Assembly: GCF_000210295.1 (NCBI RefSeq)
Contig: NC_026737.1
Location: 248,001-312,000, forward strand
Reading direction: 5' to 3'
Length of the DNA stretch: 64,000 nucleotides
Source of the DNA: Trypanosoma brucei gambiense DAL972
Taxonomy: Eukaryota; Euglenozoa; Kinetoplastea; Trypanosomatida; Trypanosomatidae
Both the position numbers and the translations under genes were made by a program. Of the stretch, positions 20,704-29,426 are shown in pieces. Position 1 is the first letter of the stretch; each line of letters begins with the position of its first letter. A model generated the notes under the pieces. It was not told the DNA's origin. It did no database searches and worked only from the letters and a program-made list of their open reading frames with translations.

Positions 20704-20735
<32 letters not shown>
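20704..20735. repeat. TTA trinucleotide microsatellite
   Basis: About ten TTA units, followed at 20769-20785 by about five AAC units. Both fall in the predicted 3' UTR of CPSF73, so the transcript would carry UAA and GUU repeats. Confidence 0.9.
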
Positions 20736-20976
20736 TTTTAACTCATGCACTTAATGTGCTCCAGTTTGAACAACAACAACAACAATTCCTCCTCTCCCAA
20801 CCCTCTACAGGAAACCTTCAGTGTACGATTTTGAGGGAGCGTGGATAGCAGAAGAGAAGAATAAAATGGTCCGTTCCAGAGTGCTTGGAGATGATACAAG
20901 TCAACTTGCGAGTGACGGAACCACAGTCAATTCAGGCAACCATCAGATGTCACCAGTTTTTCCCCATACTCTCTGT

Positions 20977-23289
20977 CTATGTGCCCTCGTCAATGGGAGC
21001 CGGTTCAGCACCGTGAATCATACCACAGTCACACCAGCCCTGGTCAACAGGAATGGGGAAGAGAGTCAGGTATACTCGCTTCAGGACGGTCTTCAACCGC
21101 TCCACTTCGGTGGATGAGTAACTTGACTTTGTGTTTCCCTGCAGGTCAATTTCAATACAGCCCGTAATGGTGGCGTGTTGTCCATCCTCTAACTCCACGG
21201 TGCACACCCCGGTGCCAAGGTTTGTGACAACAGATGGGTAGAACTGTGACATCATGTGGTGAAAGCATTTTAGTCGAAAAAGACGATCATTTCCACAAAC
21301 GTCCACCGGAAGCGCATCTGCGCTGCTTGCTGCATGTTCCTGTTGCATGAGCTTAATGAGAGCAATGCAAGTGACATCCGCAAGGAGGTCGTTGTGATGG
21401 CTCGAGGTCCAATTCACCGTGACTGTCGTCTGAGATCTCGTGCTCTGCTGAACATCAACCCAAACGTCTTTGGAAACCGTAATCTGCGTTGCATTTCCCG
21501 CACACTCCTGCTCCTGACCACCTCCTATGGCGTTGGCTGTATCCCCTCCTTCCTGCTTCTGCTGTTCATGCGGGGTTACGTCACTGAACATTTGACTCTG
21601 CGCGAAGTACCGCTTCAGCATTTCGAGCACTTCGTGCGGAGACTTGTACCTTGGAAGCGGCAGAACTATGGCCTGTTGGATTTGCGCCACGTCCAGATCC
21701 GTGAAGTGCGGAATATCGGTTGGATGCACTACGCTATATGTGTGATGTCCGGACATTAGTAACACCCCGCTAATGAATTCGCCATCGCGAGGTGGGTTAC
21801 GGGCCAACGTACCTAATACCTTGGCTGTTCGTTGCACACTAAAGGGTATACGAATGGCTTCTTGGTTTTTGGTGGCGTATACCTGCACCCCGCGGTCGGC
21901 AAAGTCTTGTTGGAGTTTGTTTTTCAGTTGCCCCATTGCCCCAACGTTGCCATGTACAAGAATGACATGTTTTGTCTTGGGTAGAGCTTGGATGAAGTCG
22001 CGTGTCTGTCTGCCATCGGAGTGAGCGGAGAAGGAGACGGATTGAATTGTTCTCATACGGAGAGGCAGGACCTTTCCGTCTGGCTTGGTGATTTCCCTTG
22101 GTTTTGAGAGAATGTCCTTGGCGATGGTCCCGTCAACGCAATAGCCAGCAACAATAATGCCATTCCGTTTGTCACCGCACCACCTTTCAAACAGTTCAAG
22201 TGATATACCCGACTGTAGCATACCAGGAGAAGCCAACACAACGCATGGCCCGGTGTCTTCGAAGGAGCGAGTGTCGAGAAGTGACTGAATATACTTAAAC
22301 ACGAAAGGGTTTCGGTGATTTTCGTGTTGCTTCTTCACTCGGTCATTCATAGCACTGACAAATGTCTGGTACAGCTTCATGCATCGCTGGGCTAGCGAAG
22401 ATGCGTAGTAGATGGGTATGTGTTGCAACTCCTTGTGTGCTTCCCAATATTCTTCAAGTATGAGAAGAAGTTCTTGCGCGCGGCCCAGAGCAAATACTGG
22501 TACCAAACATCGTCCACCCCCCTTCACGACATCGTGCACCCACGTCGTAAACAGGGATTCCCGCTCTTCACGTGACTCCAGTTCGCGTATACCATTTGTA
22601 CTCTCTGCAATGAGAATATCGGGCGAGTACGGTGGAACTTCAGCTCCCAGAAGGTGACGGTCGGGAACACGTGAGAAGTCACCTGTATATAATAGTTTCA
22701 TCCCCGCAATATCAACCATGAAAAGTGCAGCCCCAAGAACGTGACCGGCATTGAAAGGCTGGAAATGAATACCGTTCACTGTCACCTCTTCGTGGTATTC
22801 CACTGTTTCAATCTTTTCAATGGTACTTTGGAGCCACTCGTTGTTCACAATGTCCTCGGCACTTGCACCAATGCGCAGGAAATCGTTCATCACCATTTTA
22901 TAGAAAGCTTTTGTTGCGCTCGTCATGAAGATGCGCCCCCTGAAGGAAGTCTGCTCGCAAAAGTACGGCAGTGCTCCACAGTGATCGAGGTGAAAGTGAG
23001 TGATGAGCACAAGGTCAATTTCGTCACAGCGGATGCTGTCAAAAAATGGAAGAGAATCTAATCCGCTCTTCGCCGGGTGGTTCCCGCAGTCCAGCATAAC
23101 GGAGCGGCCCTTGTAGCGGACAACCACACACGAACGGCCGACTTCCCCGCCGCTGCCGATCGGTAGAATCTCCACCTCGTCTGTGGATGGCGGCGCGGCG
23201 GCCGGTTGAGGTCCCGCTGCAAGATGGCGTGGGGAGGAGCTGTCAAGCACATGTACGCCGGGTGCGCTGTACGCCGCGTGTGAAAACAT
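20977..23289 (-). CDS. CPSF3: Cleavage and polyadenylation specificity factor 73-kDa subunit (endonuclease)
   Basis: The product has 770 residues. The metallo-beta-lactamase domain carries HFHLDH near residue 97, a second cluster NAGHVLGAALF and a TGDFSR segment; the beta-CASP domain follows (VPVFALGRAQELLLILEEYW, ASPGMLQSGIS, SFSAHSDGRQT, VHGN). The C-terminal domain is the CPSF73-100 type. This is the nuclease that cuts pre-mRNA before poly(A) addition. In trypanosomes cleavage is linked to trans-splicing of the next gene in the transcript. CPSF100 and INTS9 are excluded because all zinc-binding residues are kept. The N-terminal 35 residues are an extension compared with other CPSF73 proteins. 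Confidence 0.96.
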   Translation of the reverse strand: MFSHAAYSAPGVHVLDSSSPRHLAAGPQPAAAPPSTDEVEILPIGSGGEVGRSCVVVRYKGRSVMLDCGNHPAKSGLDSLPFFDSIRCDEIDLVLITHFHLDHCGALPYFCEQTSFRGRIFMTSATKAFYKMVMNDFLRIGASAEDIVNNEWLQSTIEKIETVEYHEEVTVNGIHFQPFNAGHVLGAALFMVDIAGMKLLYTGDFSRVPDRHLLGAEVPPYSPDILIAESTNGIRELESREERESLFTTWVHDVVKGGGRCLVPVFALGRAQELLLILEEYWEAHKELQHIPIYYASSLAQRCMKLYQTFVSAMNDRVKKQHENHRNPFVFKYIQSLLDTRSFEDTGPCVVLASPGMLQSGISLELFERWCGDKRNGIIVAGYCVDGTIAKDILSKPREITKPDGKVLPLRMRTIQSVSFSAHSDGRQTRDFIQALPKTKHVILVHGNVGAMGQLKNKLQQDFADRGVQVYATKNQEAIRIPFSVQRTAKVLGTLARNPPRDGEFISGVLLMSGHHTYSVVHPTDIPHFTDLDVAQIQQAIVLPLPRYKSPHEVLEMLKRYFAQSQMFSDVTPHEQQKQEGGDTANAIGGGQEQECAGNATQITVSKDVWVDVQQSTRSQTTVTVNWTSSHHNDLLADVTCIALIKLMQQEHAASSADALPVDVCGNDRLFRLKCFHHMMSQFYPSVVTNLGTGVCTVELEDGQHATITGCIEIDLQGNTKSSYSSTEVERLKTVLKRVYLTLFPIPVDQGWCDCGMIHGAEPAPIDEGT

Positions 23290-23580
23290 GTCCGCTACCG
23301 CGTGTCTCAGAAGCTAAGCGTTACTACGTGCACTAATGGAAAAACAACAATGTCAACAATGAAGTAGCGAAAGCGACGATAGTGAAGGAACTTGGGCACC
23401 CCGATGGAGAGGGTCATATTGACAAAGTCATATATATATAGAGAGAGAGGTAGTGGAGTAATGAAGAAGAGTTGAATGCCATGGTGCACAAGTTGAGTGT
23501 CTTTTCACGGGTTTGCACCCTAGCGCGAAGATGTATGGAATTCGCACCAATTCTGTCGCGTCAGCTTCAGCGTTTCGCCT

Positions 23581-25014
23581 CTACCCCGTGTCGTTCCGCT
23601 TGGTGGAAGTGTAAATGGCGCGTTGTACAGCCATTGATGCGTACGGTTTCCCCTGGAATTCCTCTAAAACACACCTCTTCAGCGACAGAAGTGCGTTAAC
23701 CTTTTTCTCGATGGTGACGGTTGACGGAACCGTGCACGCACGTAAATGCAACGGTGCTTTTGTTTCCATGCTAGTCACCTTCATGTAGACATCATCTGCT
23801 ACAACACAACTTCGAAGCCTCCTTGCCCCATTTCTGGCCTGAGCGAGGGTGTCGCAGTAATTAGATGTCGCAATCGCGGACTGTTCCCCAGTTTGATTCG
23901 CCGTTCCTTGAACCGATAATATCATATCCAGGGACCTTTCTGTGTATTCATGACCGACGTAAATTAGGACATCGTCCGTGTGTATAATATCACCGGTTGC
24001 GGGGTGCACCCATGTGCGATTATTGTTGAAAATGTCCACAGTTTCGAGTGTTTCATCGACTGATGTAGCCTCAAAGAGGGCACCGCAACCCCCACAAAAT
24101 ACGCAGTCACCTGTGAAGAGTGCAAGCCGCTGCGGCAGATCTTCCTTTGGTAGCGCGTCTCCAACCAAAAACATAACGGACCCGCTGGTGTGGCCCGGGG
24201 TCGACAGCACCACGACTTTGGCACCACCACCTGCAACAATCAGCTCATCACTACCCTTAATTAATTTATTGCAGGCGTGCGGCCTGTCCACCTCTGAGCC
24301 GTAGATGTTAAGCTCCGGGGAGAGTAGCGCGCGGCACCTCTCACTACTGGATTGTGACAGGGCACGCATCTCCATGTTTCCACCAGCGTGGTCCCAATGC
24401 TTGTGGGTGGTGAGGATGTCTGTTATCATAAAATCAATTTGCGTGAGGTTCCGCACAACTTCCAGCATATTAAGTACAAGCGTTGGATCAGCAGGATCAA
24501 CCACGGCGCACCGCTTCGTTTTGCAACTCAGAATAAAGTAGGCGTAATTATCCAGTAGCACTGGCACCGGCATAACAAACACACCGTCATAGCATCCTTC
24601 CCGGCACTTCTCCCCAAGATGCTTCAGGTCCACCGTCCCGCCACCCCGCGTATGAAACTCGGAACCTTTCAACACATGAGGGGGGAAGGGACATCGGGTG
24701 ATGATGTTCCCGCTAAGACACCGCACGCCGTGGCGGTAGTCCGAATGCGGGACAGAGTAACGTTTGTGTATGAGGAATCGCAGCCACCTATAACCAACGA
24801 GCTCAGAACAGTAAAGATTGTACAAACACACGAAGAGATTCAACCTGAACCAAACAGGGGGGAAGTACGCGTTGGCTGGTATGAGTCCCAGCAAGCAAGC
24901 TGCAGCGGTGCCGATGACAAGTTGCGTAGCGCTCGCAATAGACGTAACGTAGAGAAAAATAATGACCGCAACCATGAGAGACGGCCCGACGAACTGCTTC
25001 ACGCTTTCCATCAT
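23581..25014 (-). CDS. Membrane-anchored glyoxalase-II-like metallo-beta-lactamase hydrolase
   Basis: The product has 477 residues. Two hydrophobic segments near residues 12-45 and 50-70 predict membrane anchoring. The catalytic domain begins near 150 (YFILSCKTKRCAVVDPADP) and has THKHWDHAGGN near 201, GHTSGSVMF near 270 and LFTGDCVFCGGCG near 295, then GHEYTERSL. These are the zinc ligands and order of hydroxyacylglutathione hydrolase-type enzymes. Compared with soluble glyoxalase II it has an insertion between the first motifs and the membrane part. In trypanosomatids the thiol substrate would be a trypanothione thioester, but that is inference; a persulfide dioxygenase or lactonase role is also possible. 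The start is a pair of ATG codons. Confidence 0.78.
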   Translation of the reverse strand: MMESVKQFVGPSLMVAVIIFLYVTSIASATQLVIGTAAACLLGLIPANAYFPPVWFRLNLFVCLYNLYCSELVGYRWLRFLIHKRYSVPHSDYRHGVRCLSGNIITRCPFPPHVLKGSEFHTRGGGTVDLKHLGEKCREGCYDGVFVMPVPVLLDNYAYFILSCKTKRCAVVDPADPTLVLNMLEVVRNLTQIDFMITDILTTHKHWDHAGGNMEMRALSQSSSERCRALLSPELNIYGSEVDRPHACNKLIKGSDELIVAGGGAKVVVLSTPGHTSGSVMFLVGDALPKEDLPQRLALFTGDCVFCGGCGALFEATSVDETLETVDIFNNNRTWVHPATGDIIHTDDVLIYVGHEYTERSLDMILSVQGTANQTGEQSAIATSNYCDTLAQARNGARRLRSCVVADDVYMKVTSMETKAPLHLRACTVPSTVTIEKKVNALLSLKRCVLEEFQGKPYASMAVQRAIYTSTKRNDTG

Positions 25015-25660
25015 TGCCGGAGACTAAGCGGAGAGTTGGCACCTTCCCCCTTACTACTACTACGTTTAACTGCGGGTGCTTATCAAAGAACAAACTGTGA
25101 GTGCGGGAGGCGTGTGAATAACCAACTGGCAAAGGTCCAGTCGTGCATTCATGTTGTTCCCCCCTCTCTTTTTGCTGTCGATAAGGGCAATTCTTCCACC
25201 CACCGACCACCAATACTCAAAGGCAGCGCCTCCGCCTCATCTGCGGGTCATTACAACTGTGCCACTGACCACTGGAACGTTCATCGGTCGTATAGCATTA
25301 TGTTCGAGATAAATCTAAAACGAAAAAACACCTGAAAAATAACTGATTCCTCCCTAGCTTGTCTATCACATCCCCCTCCACCACTTGAACCTAAACAACC
25401 AGTTGAAAAAAAAAAACAACTTCCTCAACTAAATAATGCGTTAAAAGGACCACAAACCCATTTCCCTTTACTCGTCGTCTTCGTGTTACGTTTCCCCCCT
25501 TGCAAAATGCGCCCCATTGACTTAGTACCTCTTTCCACCTCTCTACCCGGGCTCAGCGGCCTTCGCGAACGTGAAAAAACGAACCAACTGGCTATCACAC
25601 ACAAGGAGGATCCTGCTATGTTTTCCTTTATCCTCCCTGCCTTATTCACTTTTTTTTTTT
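25015..25660. other. Spacer between glyoxalase-like and epimerase genes
   Basis: No gene seen. The plus strand has a A-run at 25406-25417 and a T-run at 25651-25662. A 238-codon plus-strand reading frame overlaps the start of the hydrolase gene and is judged a shadow. Confidence 0.5.
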
Positions 25661-26542
25661 TTACATTTTAGAACTGGGAAGCACAAGGATACGCTGCCGT
25701 CCCTTCCATTCAAACTGGGGCTGCAGCTTCACTCGCTTGGCAATGACACCGTGCTCGATGCAAACAAACTCCTTGTACCCGTCTGCCGGGAGGTCCTTCA
25801 ACTTCTTCGACTTCTCCACGTGAGGGTTCCATACGACGACGTCTGGAAGGTTTTCTCCTGAAACGTGGACCGTGTGCCCCTTCATCGCGTCTACCAGAAG
25901 CACGGCACAAGCCTGGTTGAAGTATGTGCGGTCCGTTTCCTTCTTTATTATCCACAACCGCCTTGGCGGGAGCACACCCTGGTGGGGAGCCATGTTGTTA
26001 ACATATGAGGTCATGTTCACCCCCTCCACCACGGTTTTCTCCACATTTCCCACCGCGAAGTATGTGTGAAACGCGAAGGTAAACTCCGCCACGCTCGTGG
26101 GATGCTGATTCAATATTTCCATCTGCAGGTCTAAATGACTGTTGCTGAATGTGATTGTGTAGAGAAGTGCGACTGTTTCGGTTTCGGCCGACGGTGCCTC
26201 CGCAATGGGGGCCTCAGCAATCATGCCGGAGTCGTGTCCAAGCAAATCGCGAAGAGGCACGTTGAGTGTGAAGGAAGCAGAACCATTTGTTACTTCCTTC
26301 ACAGCCCACATACGAACGCGCGCGAAGCCATGTGGCGGCAGCGGTCCCATGTTTCCAAACTGCGGAAAAACAATTGGGACACCACCGCGTATGGGAATTC
26401 CCTTCTCATAGACGGCTTTGGAGCTGGTGTACAAGAGTTCTGTGCCCTCCTTGTTGCGCCAGTTGGTGAGGTGGGCGCCCTGCAAATGAACTAAGATGGA
26501 GGAACCGTCATCGTTTCGTGCCACAATAGGAGATTTCGCCAT
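25661..26542 (-). CDS. Glucose-6-phosphate 1-epimerase (hexose-6-phosphate mutarotase), glycosomal
   Basis: The product has 293 residues from the ATG at 26542 (MAKSPIVARNDDGSS). It matches the YMR099c-type aldose epimerase family: RGGVPIVFPQFG, HGFARVRMW with the catalytic His, FAFHTYFAVG, and YKEFVCIEHG with the catalytic Glu. The enzyme interconverts alpha- and beta-glucose 6-phosphate. The last three residues are SKM, a type 1 peroxisomal signal variant accepted in trypanosomes, so the protein is probably imported into glycosomes where hexokinase and G6PDH work. The open frame extends 80 codons further upstream to an ATG at 26782, but that part is hydrophobic, unlike the family, and is probably leader sequence. 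Confidence 0.88.
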   Translation of the reverse strand: MAKSPIVARNDDGSSILVHLQGAHLTNWRNKEGTELLYTSSKAVYEKGIPIRGGVPIVFPQFGNMGPLPPHGFARVRMWAVKEVTNGSASFTLNVPLRDLLGHDSGMIAEAPIAEAPSAETETVALLYTITFSNSHLDLQMEILNQHPTSVAEFTFAFHTYFAVGNVEKTVVEGVNMTSYVNNMAPHQGVLPPRRLWIIKKETDRTYFNQACAVLLVDAMKGHTVHVSGENLPDVVVWNPHVEKSKKLKDLPADGYKEFVCIEHGVIAKRVKLQPQFEWKGRQRILVLPSSKM

Positions 26543-26991
26543 ATGTTCTTCTCTCCTCTTTTGTGTATAGTTCGGTGGTTTATATGAACGATAATAAAAC
26601 AAGACAGTGATGATGCCGATAACTGAAACTGACCAATAATTTTGATGACTGCTAGTTGTTTTTTTTTTTACCTTTTCGATATGCTTCGCTGTGGGGAATA
26701 GGGATGAAGCAAGAAGGAAATGTATGCGTAAGGACAGGAAGAGAAGAAAACAATATACGTCAAGCAATATTTGCACAAACACCAGAAAAGGTTGGACCTT
26801 AAGAGACCCGCTCCAAAGGTAACGACAGGCAGGTACGCAGGATAAAATAAACCACCGTTAATATATTAAACCCAGTTCCCCCAACACTAAAGCGGTCACG
26901 GCTCCTCGCCTACTCACAGGTGACAGTACCAACTGACTACAACACCGTCAGTCACTGCATTTGTTCTCTTCAATCTTCAGACAAGGAAGAA
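26543..26991. other. Spacer between epimerase and LYRM7-like genes
   Basis: No separate gene. Bases 26543-26782 are open in the epimerase frame but look like leader sequence. The remainder is the 3' UTR of the LYRM7-like gene. Confidence 0.5.
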
Positions 26992-27447
26992 CTAGAAAAA
27001 CGGGTAAGGCGGTGGTGGCCTACGCTTCATAATGTTTTTAATCTTTTGCTTGCACCACGAGTCATGCTGCTTCTCAGCCAAGAGGTAGTCGCTACGGAAT
27101 TTCTTTGCCTGCGCCACGGGTAATGCCATCATTGTTTCGTTGTGTTTAACAATACGTTCAACATCTGTTCGCATGTGATGATCTATAAATGCCGCGACTT
27201 CAAGACCAATGGCCACTAGTTGCTTCACCGCCTCCTCATTTGCTTCCTCTGAATACTTGTAGAACTCAACAAGAACACGATGACGTGACCAGAAGAGTTT
27301 AGAGCGATCATGAAAGTAAGCGGCCCGAAGGCTCTTCATGAGTTGCCGATAGCAATGCTGCTGCGGAGTCCAACATGAGGTGATCAGCGATGCTGTGCTC
27401 GGAGCAGACACCACCGCATGACATGCCAATGTGGAGCTGCAGTTCAT
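26992..27447 (-). CDS. LYR-motif protein resembling LYRM7/MZM1 (complex III assembly)
   Basis: The product has 151 residues from the ATG at 27447. After a short Ser/Thr/Ala-rich N-terminus that could be a mitochondrial presequence, it has YRQLMKSLRAAYFHDRSKLF and then a helix around LVEFYKYSEEANEEAVKQLV and IGLEVAAFIDHHM. This matches the three-helix layout of LYRM7/MZM1, which holds the Rieske protein before it enters complex III. The canonical L-Y-R reads C-Y-R here. The C-terminal 60 residues are basic and end in RRPPPPYPFF, an extension not usual in the family. The start is set by the splice signal described separately. Other LYR families (SDHAF, complex I assembly) are alternatives. Confidence 0.55.
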   Translation of the reverse strand: MNCSSTLACHAVVSAPSTASLITSCWTPQQHCYRQLMKSLRAAYFHDRSKLFWSRHRVLVEFYKYSEEANEEAVKQLVAIGLEVAAFIDHHMRTDVERIVKHNETMMALPVAQAKKFRSDYLLAEKQHDSWCKQKIKNIMKRRPPPPYPFF

Positions 27448-27451
27448 GTCG

Positions 27452-27503
27452 CTATCTACACCAAACGACCGGGAGAAAATGGAAAAACAAAGACAACGAG
27501 GTA
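27452..27503 (-). promoter_or_regulatory. Predicted trans-splice signal deciding the LYRM7-like start
   Basis: Purine-rich plus-strand 27470-27503 gives a transcript pyrimidine tract. AG acceptors map to 27456-27457 and 27452-27453, just before the ATG at 27447. The longer open frame starting at 27537 would place this tract inside the coding region, so the internal ATG is preferred. Confidence 0.6.
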
Positions 27504-27700
27504 AGATATTTAAATGACTAAAGGTTACAGGTTGCAAGGAATAAGGGAGGCCGATTGCAAATTTGTGAAGGAACTTTGTATTTCATTGGAACAACAAACG
27601 ATTCCGACAAACCGGCGCACATCACTCCATCGGTAAACCCGAGGCGATGACCCTGCTGCCAGCTGCGAAACATCTTCACAAACCCATGACAAAAAAGAAC

Positions 27701-28228
27701 TCACAAGTCTAAAACATGTGTGAGAGGTCCTTGCGACTCCAACCTCAGCCCCTGCCGGTTACCCCACGTGCCATTAATAACCCGCCCACTTGAACCTACC
27801 GCCGATCCGACCAGCGGAACCCCATTTGAGTCAACAGTAGTTGAGTCAACCCCCCGCGCCTTCCTCATGAGCTGACAAAACTGGTTGTAGAGTAACTCCC
27901 CTTCACTTTTCCCCACCAATGCATGAAACTGCACATTCCGACCCTTCAATTTTCCCCCAAGTGACGCCTGTGGTACGATAAGCACATCAGCTGAGGGGAA
28001 GCTGCTTAAAGAGTCGGAAGATCGTGGCAGCGCATCAGATGACGACAAGTTATGAAAAACGTTTGCTGTAAGAATAACATCCACAGCATTTTTCAGTGCG
28101 TCTTCACTCACGGCGCCGATAAATGCAATGTAAATAAGGGCTCCACGACCGACGGACCCGTACCGCTGTTCGTTGTCAAGAAGAAGCGAAGCCTTCTCTA
28201 TCGACTGGAGTGCTACACGAACGGTCAT
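27701..28228 (-). CDS. Aminoacyl-tRNA deacylase of the DTD fold, ATD (DTD2)-like
   Basis: The product has 175 residues, the usual length of the family. It has the beta-barrel core of D-aminoacyl-tRNA deacylases, but its two signature motifs are PQASL (86-90) and GPLTH (167-171). Canonical DTD has SQFTL and NxGPxT, while the animal paralogue ATD (human DTD2) has PQATL and a GP[YF]TH motif. The flanking LGGKLKGRN and GNRQ segments also agree with ATD. In animals ATD removes L-alanine wrongly placed on tRNA-Thr. I infer an ATD-type editing enzyme here. An insertion of Ser-rich residues lies at 61-76. The start is ATG. Confidence 0.8.
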   Translation of the reverse strand: MTVRVALQSIEKASLLLDNEQRYGSVGRGALIYIAFIGAVSEDALKNAVDVILTANVFHNLSSSDALPRSSDSLSSFPSADVLIVPQASLGGKLKGRNVQFHALVGKSEGELLYNQFCQLMRKARGVDSTTVDSNGVPLVGSAVGSSGRVINGTWGNRQGLRLESQGPLTHVLDL

Positions 28229-29426
28229 TCTTATGTACGATATGATTGAGTACTATTAAATGCTAAAAAAATCCGCAGTGATGAATGATGGGAGGCAAAA
28301 TGAAAAAAGATGACCCATCGACTCAAAGGGGGGAAAAGTTAAAGGTAAAGGTAACGGAATAATAATTGATGCGTTAACATCCGGCGTTCACCCAACGAAA
28401 AGACAAAAAAATCCAACAAGATACTCGTTGCAATTAAAAGGCAAACGGCACTTTGGCCATGAGCTCCCACCTCCCCACAAAAAAAAAACAACATCCAAGC
28501 AATAATAAAACGAGACGAAACATATAATATATATATATATATATATACTACTGAAACAAATAGCGAAAAGAAAACGCACCGCAATCATGCAGTTCCCCCT
28601 CTCCCGCTTTATAACTTCAACAGGCATGCGGGAAAAATAAAACGGTAGTCTAATTTTGAATGCCTTAACATCGCCGCAAGTCCACAAGGCCTAGGCCAAA
28701 TTTTATGCGAGATATTCTCATAATCCCCGTGGTTTCATTAGCCGGCTACTTGTGTTTAACACACATGCAACGCACTTGCGTACACGTGTAGTGGTTGCCA
28801 AGGGAACACTCATCAGAAAGTAAAAGAATAAAAACAAAACTAAAAACTGCATTGAAACAAAGAAAACTGGCAGAATGGAATTCTCCACTTTGTAGACAAT
28901 CTTATGAGTGTGAAATACGACGCAGAGAAGGTTGCCAGCGACGTGTGTGAGGAACTGGTACGTAGAGCCAGTAAAAAAAAAATGAAACAAATATTAAATT
29001 CGACGTACCGCTCGAAACCTAAGTAAATAACAAAAGGACACCAGATAGAGTAGTGAAAAGCTAAAGCCAACAACAACAAAATATATTCTAAGCACGGGAA
29101 ACCGCAGACACGAGCTGCAGCGTGACGCCGCGGCTAACAAAAAGGAAGAAAAGGGGGAAAGATGGGCCATACGCGGCCCAATCAAATAAAATTAGATAGC
29201 GATAAGCTTGAGGATCAAAGCCTCAGCAACGGCAACCCTTTCACTCTAGACAGAGATGCACGAAGGGGTGTGAAACTAAACGAGTTTTTTTCTTCTTACA
29301 ATTAAAAAGGGAGAAATGAAAATGTTTATACGAGCAACTTCGCTCAACAGCGCCGCCTCCTCCAAGCAAATACTATTCTCGCCATAAAGACCAACAAGAC
29401 AAAGAAACCGTGGGGAGCAAAGCACC
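28229..29426. other. Long AT-rich spacer downstream of the surface-glycoprotein gene
   Basis: A 1.2-kb stretch without a supported gene. It holds the deacylase leader and the long 3' UTR of the surface-glycoprotein gene, with a TA repeat at 28527-28547. Minus-strand frames around 28718-29185 are hydrophobic because of T-rich sequence and overlap one another. They have no recognisable domain. Confidence 0.5.
28527..28547. repeat. TA dinucleotide microsatellite
   Basis: About ten TA units in the spacer between the deacylase and surface-glycoprotein genes. Confidence 0.9.

Larger units (their letters stand above)
20326..20976. other. Spacer between TOP1L and CPSF73 with triplet repeats
   Basis: No gene seen. 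It holds the TOP1L leader and the CPSF73 3' UTR, with a TTA repeat, a nearby AAC repeat and an A run at 20544-20559. Confidence 0.6.

Noticed and set aside
26543..26782. 80-codon upstream extension of the epimerase frame
   Set aside because: Hydrophobic start followed by unrelated sequence, absent from the epimerase family and incompatible with a glycosomal PTS1 protein.
28718..29185. Overlapping hydrophobic minus-strand frames in the long spacer
   Set aside because: Hydrophobicity follows from T-rich transcript sequence; frames overlap one another and none shows a signal peptide followed by a domain.
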